From the NCBI GenBank assembly GCA_039111635.1, contig JBCAQO010000006.1:2728001-2792000 (forward strand): a stretch of 64,000 bases of DNA, written 5' to 3'. Shown here piece by piece: positions 32,235 to 44,700 of this stretch. This stretch comes from Heterobasidion occidentale (Eukaryota > Basidiomycota > Agaricomycetes > Russulales > Bondarzewiaceae). The notes below the pieces were generated by a model, which was given only the letters and a program-made list of their open reading frames with translations, ran no database searches and had not been told where the DNA came from. The translations under genes were made by a program, and so were the position numbers. The first letter of the stretch is position 1; each line of letters begins with the position of its first letter.

Positions 32235-33315
32235 TGTTAGGACCGCGTCCTAACACGTGCTTCGCACGTGAGGGGATGGGCTGGTCAAGTGCTTCGGACT
32301 TGCTGCAGACTCGGATAGCTTTCCATGACTCCTTACCATTTACATGCTAACGCATGAACGCTGACTTCTGGTTCCTGATTCTTGATGTGGACAGACATTG
32401 GTTCCTGACCCCCGTTCCTGGTTCTTGATCGATCGAAGATGTGGATGGACATTAGTGATCGGATTACTATACTTGGTTATATGGCAGGTCGATGAGGCAT
32501 TCTAGCTTACGGATCTCGATCGTTGACTTCGGTACCTGAGAAGCGCACGGACCAGATCTTAATCCTGCCCTAGACACTTCTGTACATAAATAGCCGAGAT
32601 GAGCTTCTAAGAAGCTCAGCTCGTTCACCTGTAATACACTCGATCTCTGCACTGCACCCGGCATCTGGCTACCTTCCTAGCCCACGCTTCGTGATCTCTG
32701 TCAGATCTGAGAAACTCTTTGCACGGTCTGACGAAGCACTGGACTCGTCTCCCTTCCCTCCCCTCCCTCTACTCATCCGCTTCTATACTGGGCTAGCTGC
32801 TTTCCGCGTTCTCAGTTGGACACCCCCTCGTGTCATCTGTTGGACAGGAGAAGATCATCCGGTTCCTAATCATCATCGAGAAGACCTCGAAGATCACCTT
32901 CTCAATCTCTTCGAGAACAAAGCCGACAGCGACCCCGAGTTCCTTGAAAGAGCCCAAAGACGATCCATCGTCTTCATCCATTGGAGTCTACGACTATACG
33001 AACCAGTGGAGGTTTAGCCTAGGGACCCCTTCGTGCATCGGTGCACGTGATAGGTCTCCGACCTAACTGTTAGAAGTTAGCCCAACAACACTGTACTTAC
33101 GATACGGTACTTTCCGGAGATCGTTACTTATGTGACCGTACCGTTACCGTGACACCTCAGCGTCTTCTGTCCACACGCTGAGGTGAGTATCCTGCGTGTT
33201 CTGGTAGCCTTATTGCATTTCTAACGTATCATCTTAGGATTATCGTGCAGGTACATTAATATATACTTAGCGTCTTCTGTCCACACGCTGAGGATTATCG
33301 TGCAGACTTCTGACA

Positions 33316-33328
33316 GGTTATGGGCCCT
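33316..33328 (+). promoter_or_regulatory. Copia primer-binding site, initiator-tRNA anticodon type
   Basis: GGTTATGGGCCC directly follows the 5' LTR. It is complementary to the anticodon stem-loop (GGGCCCATAACC) of eukaryotic initiator Met-tRNA, not to its 3' end. Drosophila copia and yeast Ty5 use such half-tRNA primers. Confidence 0.7.
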
Positions 33329-33402
33329 GCATTTGCCTAACGAATCCCCAGAAGCACGCTCACTGATCTTACAAGATCTTCCCACATCGAAGCTGATCCA
33401 AG

Positions 33403-34230
33403 ATGGCCACAACTACAAACTCAGTCATCCCCATCGAGCCAAAGTTGAAGGACCGAAAGAGTTACGGCCTTTGGGCTTTTAAGATGGAGAGAGTACTGGA
33501 GGCACGCGGAATTTGGAACGTCGTTGGCGGTGATACCGTCACGATGCCATCTACCGGCGATTCAGCCTTACCATCGTGGAAGGAGAGAGATGCGAAAGCG
33601 AGGGCGCAGATTGCTCTCTATGTCGAGGATGCACTGGTAACTTCAATCATGAAGGCGAAGTCGGCGCACTCGATGTGGGAGATTCTCCGCACACTCTTCG
33701 CCGAGCAGAATTCCCTCAATCAGTCACTGGTCGAATCACAGTTCTACTCAGTCCGTATGTCCCCTGGCCAGGACGTGAGGCTCCATCTGGACCTACTACA
33801 GGATCTCTACAACGAAGCCGTCGCGTCGGCTCCCCACTCGAGGACAAGATCCTCGTCCACCGGATTATCACCTCCCTTACCTCCGATTACGACTCCCTCA
33901 TCAGTTCCATCACCGACACGTCCAAGGTGACGTCCGAGCAATTGATTGCCCGTATCATGCTGGAGGATCAACGTCGCCGAGTCCGCGACGGCACCGAAGC
34001 GAACAGCGGCAACGTTGCCCTGCGGACAGGCGATAATGTACGCGGAAGAGGGAGAGACGGGGGAAAAGGACGCGGAAAGCATCGAGGCGGGGGCCGAGGC
34101 AAAAGTAAAGGTGGCAGCAGCGGGAGGCAAGTCGAGTGCTATAACTGCCACCAGCTCGGGCATTACGCACGCGACTGCCCCGCAGACAGCAGTAGGGGAA
34201 GACCTGTAAACAAAGATCAGTCCAATTTAG
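33403..34230 (+). pseudogene. gag: Copia gag
   Basis: ATG 33403 begins MATTTNSVIPIEPKLKDRKS, followed by the GAG-typical YGLWAFKMERVLEARGIW. After a frame change near 33830 the protein continues with EDKILVHRIITSLTSDYDSL, a basic RGRGRDGGKGRG stretch and the zinc knuckle CYNCHQLGHYARDC (about 34137-34178). Confidence 0.85.
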
Positions 34231-37200
34231 CGAGCGAGCGCGAGGCGTCGCTCTTTAACTTCTCTTCGCTGCCCGAACAAGCCCTCACGACGAACGCCAA
34301 GCCAAACACCTGGGTCGTCGACTCGGGATCATCATCCCATGTCGCAAAGCGGGAGGAGATGTTTGCCGAATACTCGCCAGGCGAGCGCACGATTGAAACG
34401 GCCAAGAAGGGCCACACAATGCGCGCCGCCGGCACAGGCTCCGTCACCATTTCGACCGGGCAAGCCGGCAAGCGGGTAGATTTGGTGCGGCTGCGTAACG
34501 TGCTGCACACACCCGACGCAACCGAGAATCTGCTCAGCGTGAGCAAGCTCGACCGCGCCGGGGGATCGGCCGTCTTCGGAGGGGGCAAAGTTGTCCTGCT
34601 GAACAAGGACCACAAACGAATCGGATCCGGGTCTCTCGTCGGAAGTCTCTATTACCTGGATACGATCGGCCCCCTGCACCACCACCCACCACCCCCGAGA
34701 CTGCTTTTGCCGCCATCCCACTAACGCGGGCCTTATGGCACCGGCGTTACGGCCACCTAGGGCAAGGGAATGTGGACCTTGTCATTTCGAAGGGCCTCGT
34801 CGATGGGATCAAACTCACATCGAACGCAAAGGCGCCGACGTGTGAGGACTGCGTCTACGGAAAGCAACACCGTAAGCCTTTCCCGAAGCAGGCAGATCAC
34901 CGGGCAAACAACCTACTGGAATTGGTCCACACGGACGTATGCGGCCCAATGGACAAGAACGGGATCGGGGCGAGCGGTACTTTGTCACCTTCACCGATGA
35001 CAAGGCCCGTTTCTCCACCGAATACCGCATGCGGCAGAAGAGCGAGGTGCTCGACCGCATGAAGCAGTTTAAGGCCATGGCGGAGAAGCAGACCGGCCAG
35101 CTGTGGAAACGCATCCGGTGCGACAACGGCACGGAGTACCTCAACAAAGAGGCTCTTGACTGGTTGAAAGCAGCGGGCATTGCCCTGGAGACGACGGCGC
35201 CGTACACCCCGTCACAGAATGGCATCGCGGAACGCCTGAACAAGACGATCGTGGAACGCGGCCGCGCAATGATGCACGAAACCGGCCTTCCATGATTCCT
35301 GTGGCCGGAGGTGGTGTCGACATCGATCTATTTAAAGAACCTCGGTCCGACCGTTGCACTCGAGGGCAAGATGCCCCACGAGGTATGGACCGGCCGGAAA
35401 CCGAACGTCAAACACCTTCGCGCATTTGGCTGCAAGACACTCGTGCGGATACCTGATGAAAAGCGCCGCAAGTGGGACGTCAAGTCAACCGAGTGCGTGC
35501 TGATAGGGTACTACAGCGACACAGCCTACCGTTGCTACGAGCCGCAGACTCACAGGATCGTGAAGTCGCGTGACGTCGTCTTCTTGGAGGAGAACTTGCC
35601 GCTGGCGCCGCGGAAGCCGCCCGTGGTCGAGAGGGGGGAGAACGACTTCCATGTCGCCCAGGAGTCGCCCACGGACACTCCCCCACCGCCCGAAGCGAGC
35701 CCCGACAACCCTACAACGAAGTCGCCGTTAGCCCAGCAACCACCACCACTCGTCCATCCTCCCGACCACCCACCTTCAGAGGGGGCACCAGGAACGCTGA
35801 GAACGCGTCCAGGAGCCGCCCAGCAAGCACCGCCCGAGCCGCCTGAGCCAAGAACGAGCACACAAACACCGGCACCCACCCAGTTCACCCTCAGAAGGAG
35901 TGAAAGGGCATGAGAGCCCTCATCATTGAGGAAAGCCGCGGATCTGCAGGAGGCGACCGAGCGAGCTCGCAGGGATGCGAATAGAGAGGCGAGGGAGCGA
36001 CGGAAGGACCGGGAAAAGAAACGAGACGAGGCAGCGCGCGACGAGAGGGAGGAGACAGAGGCAGAGGAAGACGAGGCAGCTGTCGAGCGCTCGTTGTTCA
36101 CAGCGGCCGTTGAGGCAGCGCTGTTGACGGCGGGCGAGGAGCCTCGCAGCTACCAGGAAGCCATCCGAAGCGCAGAGCGCGACGACTGGCAGAGGGCGAT
36201 GGAGGAGGAGTACGACGCCTTGTTGAAGAACAAGACGTGGGAACTCGTCGAGCCGCCGAAAGGCCGCAAGCCGATTGGCTCGAAGTGGACCTACAAGGCC
36301 AAACAAGACGGGCGCTTCAAAGCCCGACTCGTTGCCCAGGGTTTCACGCAACGCCCTGGCGTCGACTTCCACGATACTCACTCCCCAGTTGCTCGTTTCG
36401 AGTCGTTTCGAGTTGTTTTCTCACTTGCTGCCAAGGAGAACTGGCTCCTCGAGCAGATTGATGTCAAATCTGCCTACCTTAACGGGAAACTCGACGAAGA
36501 GATATTCATGAAGCAACCCGAAGGCTTCCAGGTCCTCGGGAAAGAGGACTGGCTGCTCCACTTGCTCAAATCTCTCTACGGCCTAAAGCAATCTGGCCGA
36601 ATCTGGAACAGGATGCTTAACGACGAGCTCCTGAAGCTCGGATTCACTCGCTGCCTCTCAGACTCCTGTGTCTACCTCCGGGTATCAAACAAAGGCTGTA
36701 CCATCATTGTCATTCACGTCGACGACATGATCTTGGCTGCGAGCACAAAGAGGGCGATGACGGAACTCAAGGAAGACTTCCGCGGGCTCCCATTCGAGAC
36801 TACGGAACTGGGGGAACCGCGCACACTGCTTGGTATGACAGTCTTCCGGAATCGAGACAAGGGCATCATCTCGCTCTCACAGACGCACTACCTCCGTAAT
36901 GTCCTGGAGCGTTTTGCGATGACAGACTGCAAGCCCGTCTCGACACCCATGGACCCCAGCACCCACTTGTCAAACGAGCAGTCACCCCGGCTCTACTCTG
37001 CAGAATGGGAAGAGATGCGGAAATACCCGTACGCCGCCCTGGTGGGGGCGTTGATGTACGCGGCGCTCGCTACGCGCCCCAACCTTGCCTACACGGTCAA
37101 CACTCTGGCACAGTACATGTCAAACCCTGGAATGGAGCACTGGCATGCCGCGAAGCATGTCCTGCGGTACGTGAAGGGGACATTGGACTTAGCTCTGACA

Positions 37201-37695
37201 TATGGGGGAGACGAGAACGACTGGATCCCCGTTGGCTACACGGATGCCGATTTCACAGAGAACCGAGATAATCGCCGCTCGATATCCGGATATGCCTTCT
37301 TCCTTGCCGGAGCAGCAATTTCTTGGAGCTCGAAGAAACAACCTACCGTCGCTTATGCGACTGCCGAGGCAGAATACATTGCCATCTCGCACGCCACGAA
37401 AGAGGCACTTTGGCTTCGCTCACTGCTCTCGGAACTCGGATTTCCCCAGTCATCCCCCACCCTTATCCGCTGCGACAACCAGGCTAGTATAGCCATGTCG
37501 AAGGACCATGTCTACCATGCTTGAACGAAGCACATTGACATCAAGTACCACATTATCCGAGAGAGGGTCGAGATGGGGGAAATCCGTCTGGAGTACGTGC
37601 GGACGGACGAGAACGTGGCGGACATTTTGACAAAGGGTTTAGCAAAAGGAAAGCATGTCTTATTCTCCACTAATCTAGGCCTACTGCCGGGCTAA
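34231..37695 (+). pseudogene. pol: Copia pol: protease, integrase, RT, RNase H
   Basis: The protease motif WVVDSGSSSHV is at about 34312. The pre-integrase and integrase domain has LWHRRYGHLG, HTDVCGPM, CDNGTEY and PSQNGIAERLN. RT has KARLVAQGFTQRPGVDF and the catalytic VIHVDDMIL (about 36709-36735). RNase H has YTDADF, EAEYIA and a C-terminal ADILTKGL. Frame changes near 34700 and 34970 and in-frame TGA codons at 35293, 35911 and 37522 interrupt it. From 34939 to 37695 a single frame is otherwise open, ending with TAA at 37693. Each TGA is explicable as CGA to TGA. Confidence 0.9.
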
Positions 37696-37958
37696 GGGGG
37701 AGTGTTAGAAGTTAGCCCACCAACACTGTACTTACGATACGGTACTTTCCGGAGATCGTTACTTATGTGACCGTACCGTTACCGTGACACCTCAGCGTCT
37801 TCTGTCCACACGCTGAGGTGAGTATCCTGCATGCTCTGGTAGCCTTATTGCATTTCTAACGTATCATCTTAGGATTATCGTGCAGGTACATTAATATATA
37901 CTTAGCGTCTTCTGTCCACACGCTGAGGATTATCGTGCAGACTTCTGACACTAACACT

Positions 37959-37968
37959 TGAACGAGCT
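37959..37968 (+). promoter_or_regulatory. Gypsy-2 self-priming primer-binding site
   Basis: TGAACGAGCT begins two bases (CT) after the 5' LTR. It is the reverse complement of AGCTCGTTCA at 32618-32627, which lies 32 nt after the TATA-like ATAAATA. The geometry is the same as in Gypsy-1. Confidence 0.75.
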
Positions 37969-38039
37969 CTTTTATCCCTACCCTATTCAAGCTGGATCCC
38001 CAGCAGAAACAGCTCTTTCTCTCATCAGTCAACAACATT

Positions 38040-40297
38040 TTAGCAATCGCCAACAGGGTAAACCTAGCGGCGACCCCAGCAGCGACTCCTCAAGTAAGAA
38101 TAAACAACCCCGGAGCTATAGAAGTTGCAAGACACCGGAACCCAGGAAAAGTTTATTCAGGAATAGCCACACTCAGGCTACAACAAGCACCCGAAATATT
38201 TATAGACCTCCTTAAAACTAGATATAGATTTTCCGGGATTTGCTTCGTCAACGAACCAAAGACACCGTTCACCCTCACGGACAACGGAGAGCCCGACGTC
38301 ATCAGAGCAAGGAACTGCGTTGAGATACACGACGGAAGACCAGACGATTTCCCCATCGCCGTTATCCCCGATCTCAGAAGAACCATCGCAAGGAATATCG
38401 ACACAGACGGAATCAGAGCGGAACTCGTCAAGACCAAGGAGAACAGAGACCACGTCTCAATCCTCATCCACTGGACCTTCTCCTCAACCTAGGAAGACAC
38501 ACTGGAAGCTCCTAACTCCCCACCAATCCAAACAGAAATTGAAGGGATCGTTTTTATTGTCAGAAGAGGAGAGTTCGCCCACAAAACTTATCATCTCCGA
38601 ACCCTCATCTCAGGACACACATTCTCCGAGATCATCCAGCTCATCGACCAAATTGATATTTCCATCAACGAAATTATCAAAAGGGACCCAGACTTACAGG
38701 AAGCATTACAAGCTGGAAGAAGACAGGCAGTACCCTTCTTCTTCAAAGAATAAAGAACCACGGACGAAGTCGCAGCGGGATACCCTCCCGGCTACCGAAC
38801 GGACCCAGCAGAAGTCTACGGAGATTTACCCGAAGACGTCGACAAGGATCAACTTTATTACGACGAAAGGAAAGAACACTTCTACTACACGGGAATCCTC
38901 ACCGGATTCTTCAAACAACAAGGCAAGAGCGAATACGAATACACGGCTTGGGGAGGAGAGACCATCCACGCAGGACCCAACCTACACCTCATTAAGATCG
39001 AGGACTACATCGCAAGAAAGACCTTCGACAAGCCTGAATCACCGACAATAGGCATCGTGACTCGCCAAGACCGCACATACATACTCTACCCAGAGAAACA
39101 GCCAGTGGAAGTCGAATCTCTAGAAGAAACACGCCCGCTACATCCCCCTTACAGGAAACCACTCCCCAAGAAGACTTCCGAGCCCCAACACCGGAGTTTG
39201 TCCCTGAACCGGAGTATTTTGAAGCACCAAGTGAAGATCAAGAACCGCCTAACGATCCAGAGCCCCCGTCCGATACAATGTCGGCAGATACTGGAGGTAA
39301 TGAGTCCAAGGGACCAGCTATGGCCAAACCCACCACCTTCAGTGGAAACAGGAAACGAACCGAGCAATTCCTCCACGAAATCGATCTGATGTTCCTGGCT
39401 AGGAAAAAGGATTATGCAAACGAATTCGCAAAAATCGCTTACGCTCTATCGTATATGAAGGAAGGCTCAGCAGGGATATGGACAAGGAACTTTACTCAGG
39501 CCAGGAACACGCTGAAGGATTGGAACAGATACACTTGGGCAGACACGGTCGGCTTCACATCCGTCCGCAAAAAGATAGCCACTGACTTCGAGGAGTTCAA
39601 CAAAGAAGCCGATGCTCGCGACAAACTGGCCCGAGTCAATCAAGGAAAGGAATCATTTAACACCTACCTTCAGCTGTTTGAACAGCTCGCGGCACTTGCC
39701 GGTGTAGACGGAGAAACCAAGAAGACCCATTTCCTGCGAGGACTCAAGTGGGAGCTGGCAAAGGGAATTTATGAAGATCCCTCTACAGACGGGACATGGG
39801 AAGAACTAGTCGAGAAGGCCAAGAAACATGAAAGGATGCGCATCGCAAGGGACCGAGCATACGACCTCCGAAAAGGAAAATTCCAAATCTACACGCCGCG
39901 TACGTTTTACGACGAAAGGGCACCCCCACGGCACGATAGGGAGCCCCAATACGAACCTATGGATGTAGACGCAGCGGAAATGGAGGCCAATGCTGTCCGA
40001 ACTCGCTTCAAGAAGCTTACCCCGGAGAAGAGAGATCGACTTGCCAAAGAAGGCAAGTGCTTCTTTTGCAAGAAACCCGGGCACATGGCGCGCAACTGTC
40101 CTTCTCGACCCAAGAGAAAATTCCAGCCCCCTCGTCGCAGACCAGTGCGCGAAACCGAAATGGACGAAGGACAATTCGATGATGAAGACATCGAGGAAGG
40201 AAAAAACAGAGTCAACCACATCCGTCAAATGATGATGGGACTCAGCATGGAAGAAATTGAGGAAATTCGAGCCTTCAGCGACTCGAAGAATTTTTAA
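38040..40297 (+). pseudogene. gag: Gypsy-2 gag region
   Basis: The 5' third (to about 39270) is a charged, frame-broken leader without known domains. From 39278 the frame is open to 40297: a capsid-like helix region (NRKRTEQFLHEIDLMFLARK, FEEFNKEADARDKLARVNQG), TKKTHFLRGLKWELAKGIYE, and the zinc knuckle CFFCKKPGHMARNC (about 40061-40102). The protein should form the particle core. Confidence 0.8.
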
Positions 40298-40314
40298 GGC
40301 CTCTCCCATCGGCA

Positions 40315-40876
40315 GTGGATGTGGAGAGTAGGATTCTTGCAGGAAATCGGTACGCTCCTCTGGCCAGTAAAGATGCTGACCAAGAGCATGGACATCCAGA
40401 TGTATTGTATCTTTCGGAAATGAAATCACATGGTGCACCATCCCTCCGACTCGAGACAATGCTCATAGGCAAGAATAGAAAAGCTGCTACACAGGCACTA
40501 GTGGACAGTGGAGCCACTGGAATCTTCATGCACCCTCGCTTCGTAGAAGCGCATCGAATCACTACACACAAAACCCCCACCCCTATCCCGGTCAGTACGG
40601 TCCAGAACACCGAGTTCAAGGGAGGACCTATTACACAATTTGCCAACCTCAAATTACAGGTTCTAGGCGAAAAAGGGGGGTCGCATACAGAATCAGCAAG
40701 ATTCTATATCGTGGAAATAGGAAAAGAAGACGTCATTTTAGGAACCGACTGGTTATTAGAACATAACCCAGAAGTCGACTGGCATGCCTACGGGCTACAC
40801 TTTACCAGATGCCCGCCCTCCTGCCAAATAAAAGGAGGACCGGTAAAAGCTAGAAGAGCTACAAGAAAACCAGGAC
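40315..40876 (+). pseudogene. Gypsy-2 protease, cut by a solo LTR
   Basis: The retropepsin active-site motif ALVDSGATGIF is at about 40498. It is followed by EDVILGTDWLLEHNPEVDWH at about 40729. The frame is clean up to 40876, where an inverted LTR of the element's own family is inserted. Confidence 0.85.
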
Positions 40877-41710
40877 TGTTAGGTCGGAGACCTATCACGT
40901 GCACCGATGCACGAAGGGGTCCCTAAGCTAAACCTCCACTGGTTCGTATAGTCGTAGACTCCAATGGATGAAGACGATAGATCGTCTTTGGGCTCTTTCG
41001 AGGAACTCGGGGTCGCTGTCGGCTTTGTTCTTGAAGATATTGAGAAGGTGATCTTCGAGGTCTTCTCGATGATGATTAGGAACCGGATGATCTTCTCCTG
41101 TCCAACAGATGACACGAGGGGGTGTCCAACTGAGAACGCGGAAGGCAGCTAACCCGGTATAGAAGCGGATGAGTAGAGGGAGGGGAGGGAAGGGAGACGA
41201 GTCCAGTGCTTCGTCAGACCGTGCAAAGAAGTTCTCAGATCTGACAGAGATCACGAAGCGTGGGCTAGGAAGGTAGCCAGACGCCGGGTGCAGTGCAGAG
41301 ATCGAGTGTATTACAGGTGAACGAGCTGAGCTTCTTAGAAGCTCATCTCGGCTATTTACGTACAGAAGTGTCTAGGGCAGGATCAAGATCTGGTCCGTGC
41401 GCTTCTCAGGTACCGAAGTCAACAATCGAGATCCGTAAGCTAGAATGCCTCATCGACCTGCCATGTAACCAAATATAGTAATCCGATCACTAATGTCTAT
41501 CCACATCTTCGATCGATCAAGAACCAGGAACGGGGGTCAGGAACCAATGTCTGTCCACATCAAGAATCAGGAACCAGAAGTCAGCGTTCATGCGTTAGCA
41601 TGTAAATGGTAAGGAGTCATGGAAAGCTATCCGAGTCTGCAGCAAGTCCGAAGCACTTGACCAGCCCATCCCCTCACGTGCGAAGCACGTGTTAGGACGC
41701 GGTCCTAACA
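40877..41710 (-). mobile_element. Inverted solo LTR of Gypsy family 2
   Basis: The copy is 834 bp, running TGTTAGGTCGG to GGTCCTAACA on the plus strand. It is flanked by TSD AGGAC at 40872-40876 and 41711-41715. It is nearly identical to the 5' LTR at 32235 but in opposite orientation. It is therefore a separate insertion of the same family followed by LTR-LTR recombination. Confidence 0.9.
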
Positions 41711-44700
41711 AGGACGTCCTAAACCAAGCATACGGCGCATGGAAACAGTACCGCAAACGGGCGACTACTCAATACCAGTGCAAAAGCTGGGAAAAGCAGT
41801 ACCAGGCCGGAAAGTGGGAAACACCACAGTACCACATCCGCGGACAATACCTACAAGTCCGGAGTTCACAACTCGAAGGTTGAATGCCGAACGTCCGAAG
41901 GCCCGAACCAGAAATTATAAGGTTCCGACATGGGCTGAAGAAGACGTTCCGGAGGACGGTGACGGACTTCCGGCACTTCCCTCCAAGGATCTTGAAGAAG
42001 ATGGAGTCTATCTCGTTAGATGCCTGGATACGGGAACATTACAGGCACTGGAATTATACAACGACTCCGAAGAAGGCGTCGATATACATTGCGCCGAAAC
42101 CACGGAACTTCCATATGCCAACACACCGGCTCAAGGAAGCAAACCTGCCAAAGCACCCCAGGAAAACAACAAAGGCACACCAACTCGCAAAGACTGGCAG
42201 AAGAAGCCGCCAAAGGGAAACCCGAACTATCCTTCGAAGAAATAGTGCCGAAGGAATACTGGAATTATAGGAAGGTTTTTGAAGGTCGACCAAAGGACAG
42301 CTACCGCTCTCTCGACCTTGGGATCACAAAATAGAGATCAAGGAAGGAATGGATCACTCGCTCAACCCAAACTATACAGTCTTAGCCCTGGAGAGCAAGT
42401 GGAACTCAAGAATTCATAGACGAAAACCTCCAGAAAGGATTCATCAGAGAATCCAAATCGCACATGGCATCCCCATTCTTCTTCATCAAGAAAAAGAACG
42501 GGAAACTACGACCAGTAATGGCTTATCGCAAACTCAATGAAATAACAATCAAGAACAAGTACCCTTTGCCGATTATTCAAGAATTACTGGACCTTCTGGC
42601 TGAAGCTGTATACTTTTCACTAATGGATGTTGATACAGGATATAACAACGTACGCATGAAGGAGGAAAGCGAGAAAACTGGCCGCGTTCGTCACCAATTT
42701 AGGAATGTACGAACCTCTGGTGATGTTCTTTGGATTAACCAACTCGCCGGCAACATTCCAAACTATGATGAACGCCCTCTTCAAAGACCTCATCTACGCC
42801 AGACTAGTGGCAATCTATATGGACGACATCCTAGTATTCTCTAAAACAATGGACGACCACATCAAGACAGTCCGAAAAGTTTTACAGATCTTACAGGACA
42901 ACGATCTGTACCTACAACCCTCGAAATGCCACTTCCAAAAAGAAAATCGACTACCTTGGATATGTTATATCACACGGACATCTGGAAATGGACCCGATTA
43001 AAGTGGCCGGCATTATGGACTGGCCAACTCCGGGAAAAGTCAAAGAAGTGCAATCATTTTTAGGTTTTGCAACTTTTATCGCAGGTTTATCAAAGATTAC
43101 TCAAAATAGCACGACCGCTATTTGAGCTAACACAGAAGGAACGCACCTGGGATTGGACACCAGCATGCGAAGAAGCGTTTCAAACGCTAAAACGAATATT
43201 TACAGAATCTCCGTGCTCGTTATGCCAGACACAAGGAACCCGTTTTGCATTGAATGCGACGCTTCCGACTTTGCCACTGGAGCAGTTTTATCACAAGTCG
43301 CCAAAGATGGAAAATGGCACCCATGTGCTTATATTTCCAAGTCGCTCTCACCAACAGAACGCAACTACCCGATCTACGATAAAGAGTTGCTGGCGGTTGT
43401 TCGAGCTTTTGAAGCTTGGCGACACTATTTGGAGGGCGCCAACCACCCGGTAGACGTCTGGACGGACCACAAGAACCTCAAATGGTTCCGTTCAAGCCAG
43501 AAACTAAACCGTCGACAAGCACAATGGTCACTCTACCTCTCGCGTTTCGATTACAAGTTGACGCACAAAGCAGGAGTCACTAATAAATCCGACGGTCTGT
43601 CACGGCGTCTAGACCATAAAAAGGGGGTGGAATTTGACAATTCAGGCGAAACACTCTTGGAGCCCAATTTCAATAACACAGAAAAGATCCAAAGACCTTT
43701 TGCAGAAATCAATGCCATCAATACAGACAACAGTTGGGACCCTTATCAAATACTTCATATTAGGGCAACTGGACGAGGAGGCGTTACCATAATAGACGAC
43801 GACCTCCGGAAATGAATCATCGAAGAAAACAGGAAAGACGAATGGCTATTAGAAACCCTAGCCAAGATTAAAACCTTAGGACCTCAAAACATGAAGAAAG
43901 GTTTACAAGAATGGAACGAAGAAGAAGGATTGGTCCTTCACCGAGGAAAGATATATGTCCCCCGGAACGAACAACTTCGTCAAGATATCATCAAACTAAA
44001 CCATGACAATCTAGCAGCAGGACATCCAGGACAAAGGGGAACTCTAGCCTTAGTCGGACAGGAATTTACTTGGCCAGGAATATCAAACACAGTTCACCAA
44101 ATATGTGGAAGGATGCGCCAACTGTCAATCCACCAAGAACGACACACATCCTACCATGGTACCCCTACAACCCAACAGAAATCCCAGATCGACCCTTCGG
44201 AAAATAACCCTGGATTTTATTACAGATCTACCAGAATCAAACGGATACGACTCGTTACATGTAGTAACGATCGATTCACCAAAACTGCAGTAATAACTCC
44301 ATGCCTGAAGACCATCGACTCTGATGGAACGGCCAAAATCTTGTTAGAAACACCTGGAGACGCTATGGGCTGCCAGATAAAATCATATCGGATAGAGGAA
44401 CTCAATTCGCTTCAAAAGTAGCGCAAGCCCTGCTCAAGAATTAGGAATCAAATCTGCTTTAAGCACAGCCTATCACCCGCAGACGGACGGTGCTACTGAA
44501 CGAATGAATCAGGAATTAGAACAATACCTAAGAGCATTTTGCAGCTCTTCACAGGACGATTGGGCCGGATTAATTCCCTACGCGGAATATGCCCACAACA
44601 CCCATCAGCACTCAGCCACGCAGAAGTCACCATTTGAACTTCTCCACGGATATCAACCACGGGCTTACCCAGCCATCATCGGAAACACGAATGTCCCCAC

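Larger units (their letters stand above)
33068..37950 (+). mobile_element. Copia element, full length
   Basis: Two 248-bp LTRs (33068-33315 and 37703-37950; about three differences) are flanked by TSD CTAAC at 33063-33067 and 37951-37955. The order gag, protease, integrase, RT, RNase H is diagnostic of Ty1/Copia. A polypurine stretch AAGGGGGAG precedes the 3' LTR. Frame shifts and three TGA codons disable it. Confidence 0.95.
32235..37956 (+). repeat. 5' LTR of Gypsy-2, split by Copia
   Basis: LTR sequence occupies 32235-33067 plus the single base 37956, 834 bp in total once Copia and its TSD copy (33068-37955) are removed. This is exactly the length of the inverted solo LTR at 40877-41710, and the two are nearly identical. 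A TATA-like ATAAATA lies at 32586-32592 and the predicted transcript start AGCTCGTTCA at 32618-32627. Confidence 0.85.

Noticed and set aside
32691..33017. Possible small gene in the Gypsy-2 LTR (also at 41254-40928, minus)
   Set aside because: The same frame occurs in both LTR copies and is simply LTR sequence; there is no domain and no independent evidence of coding.
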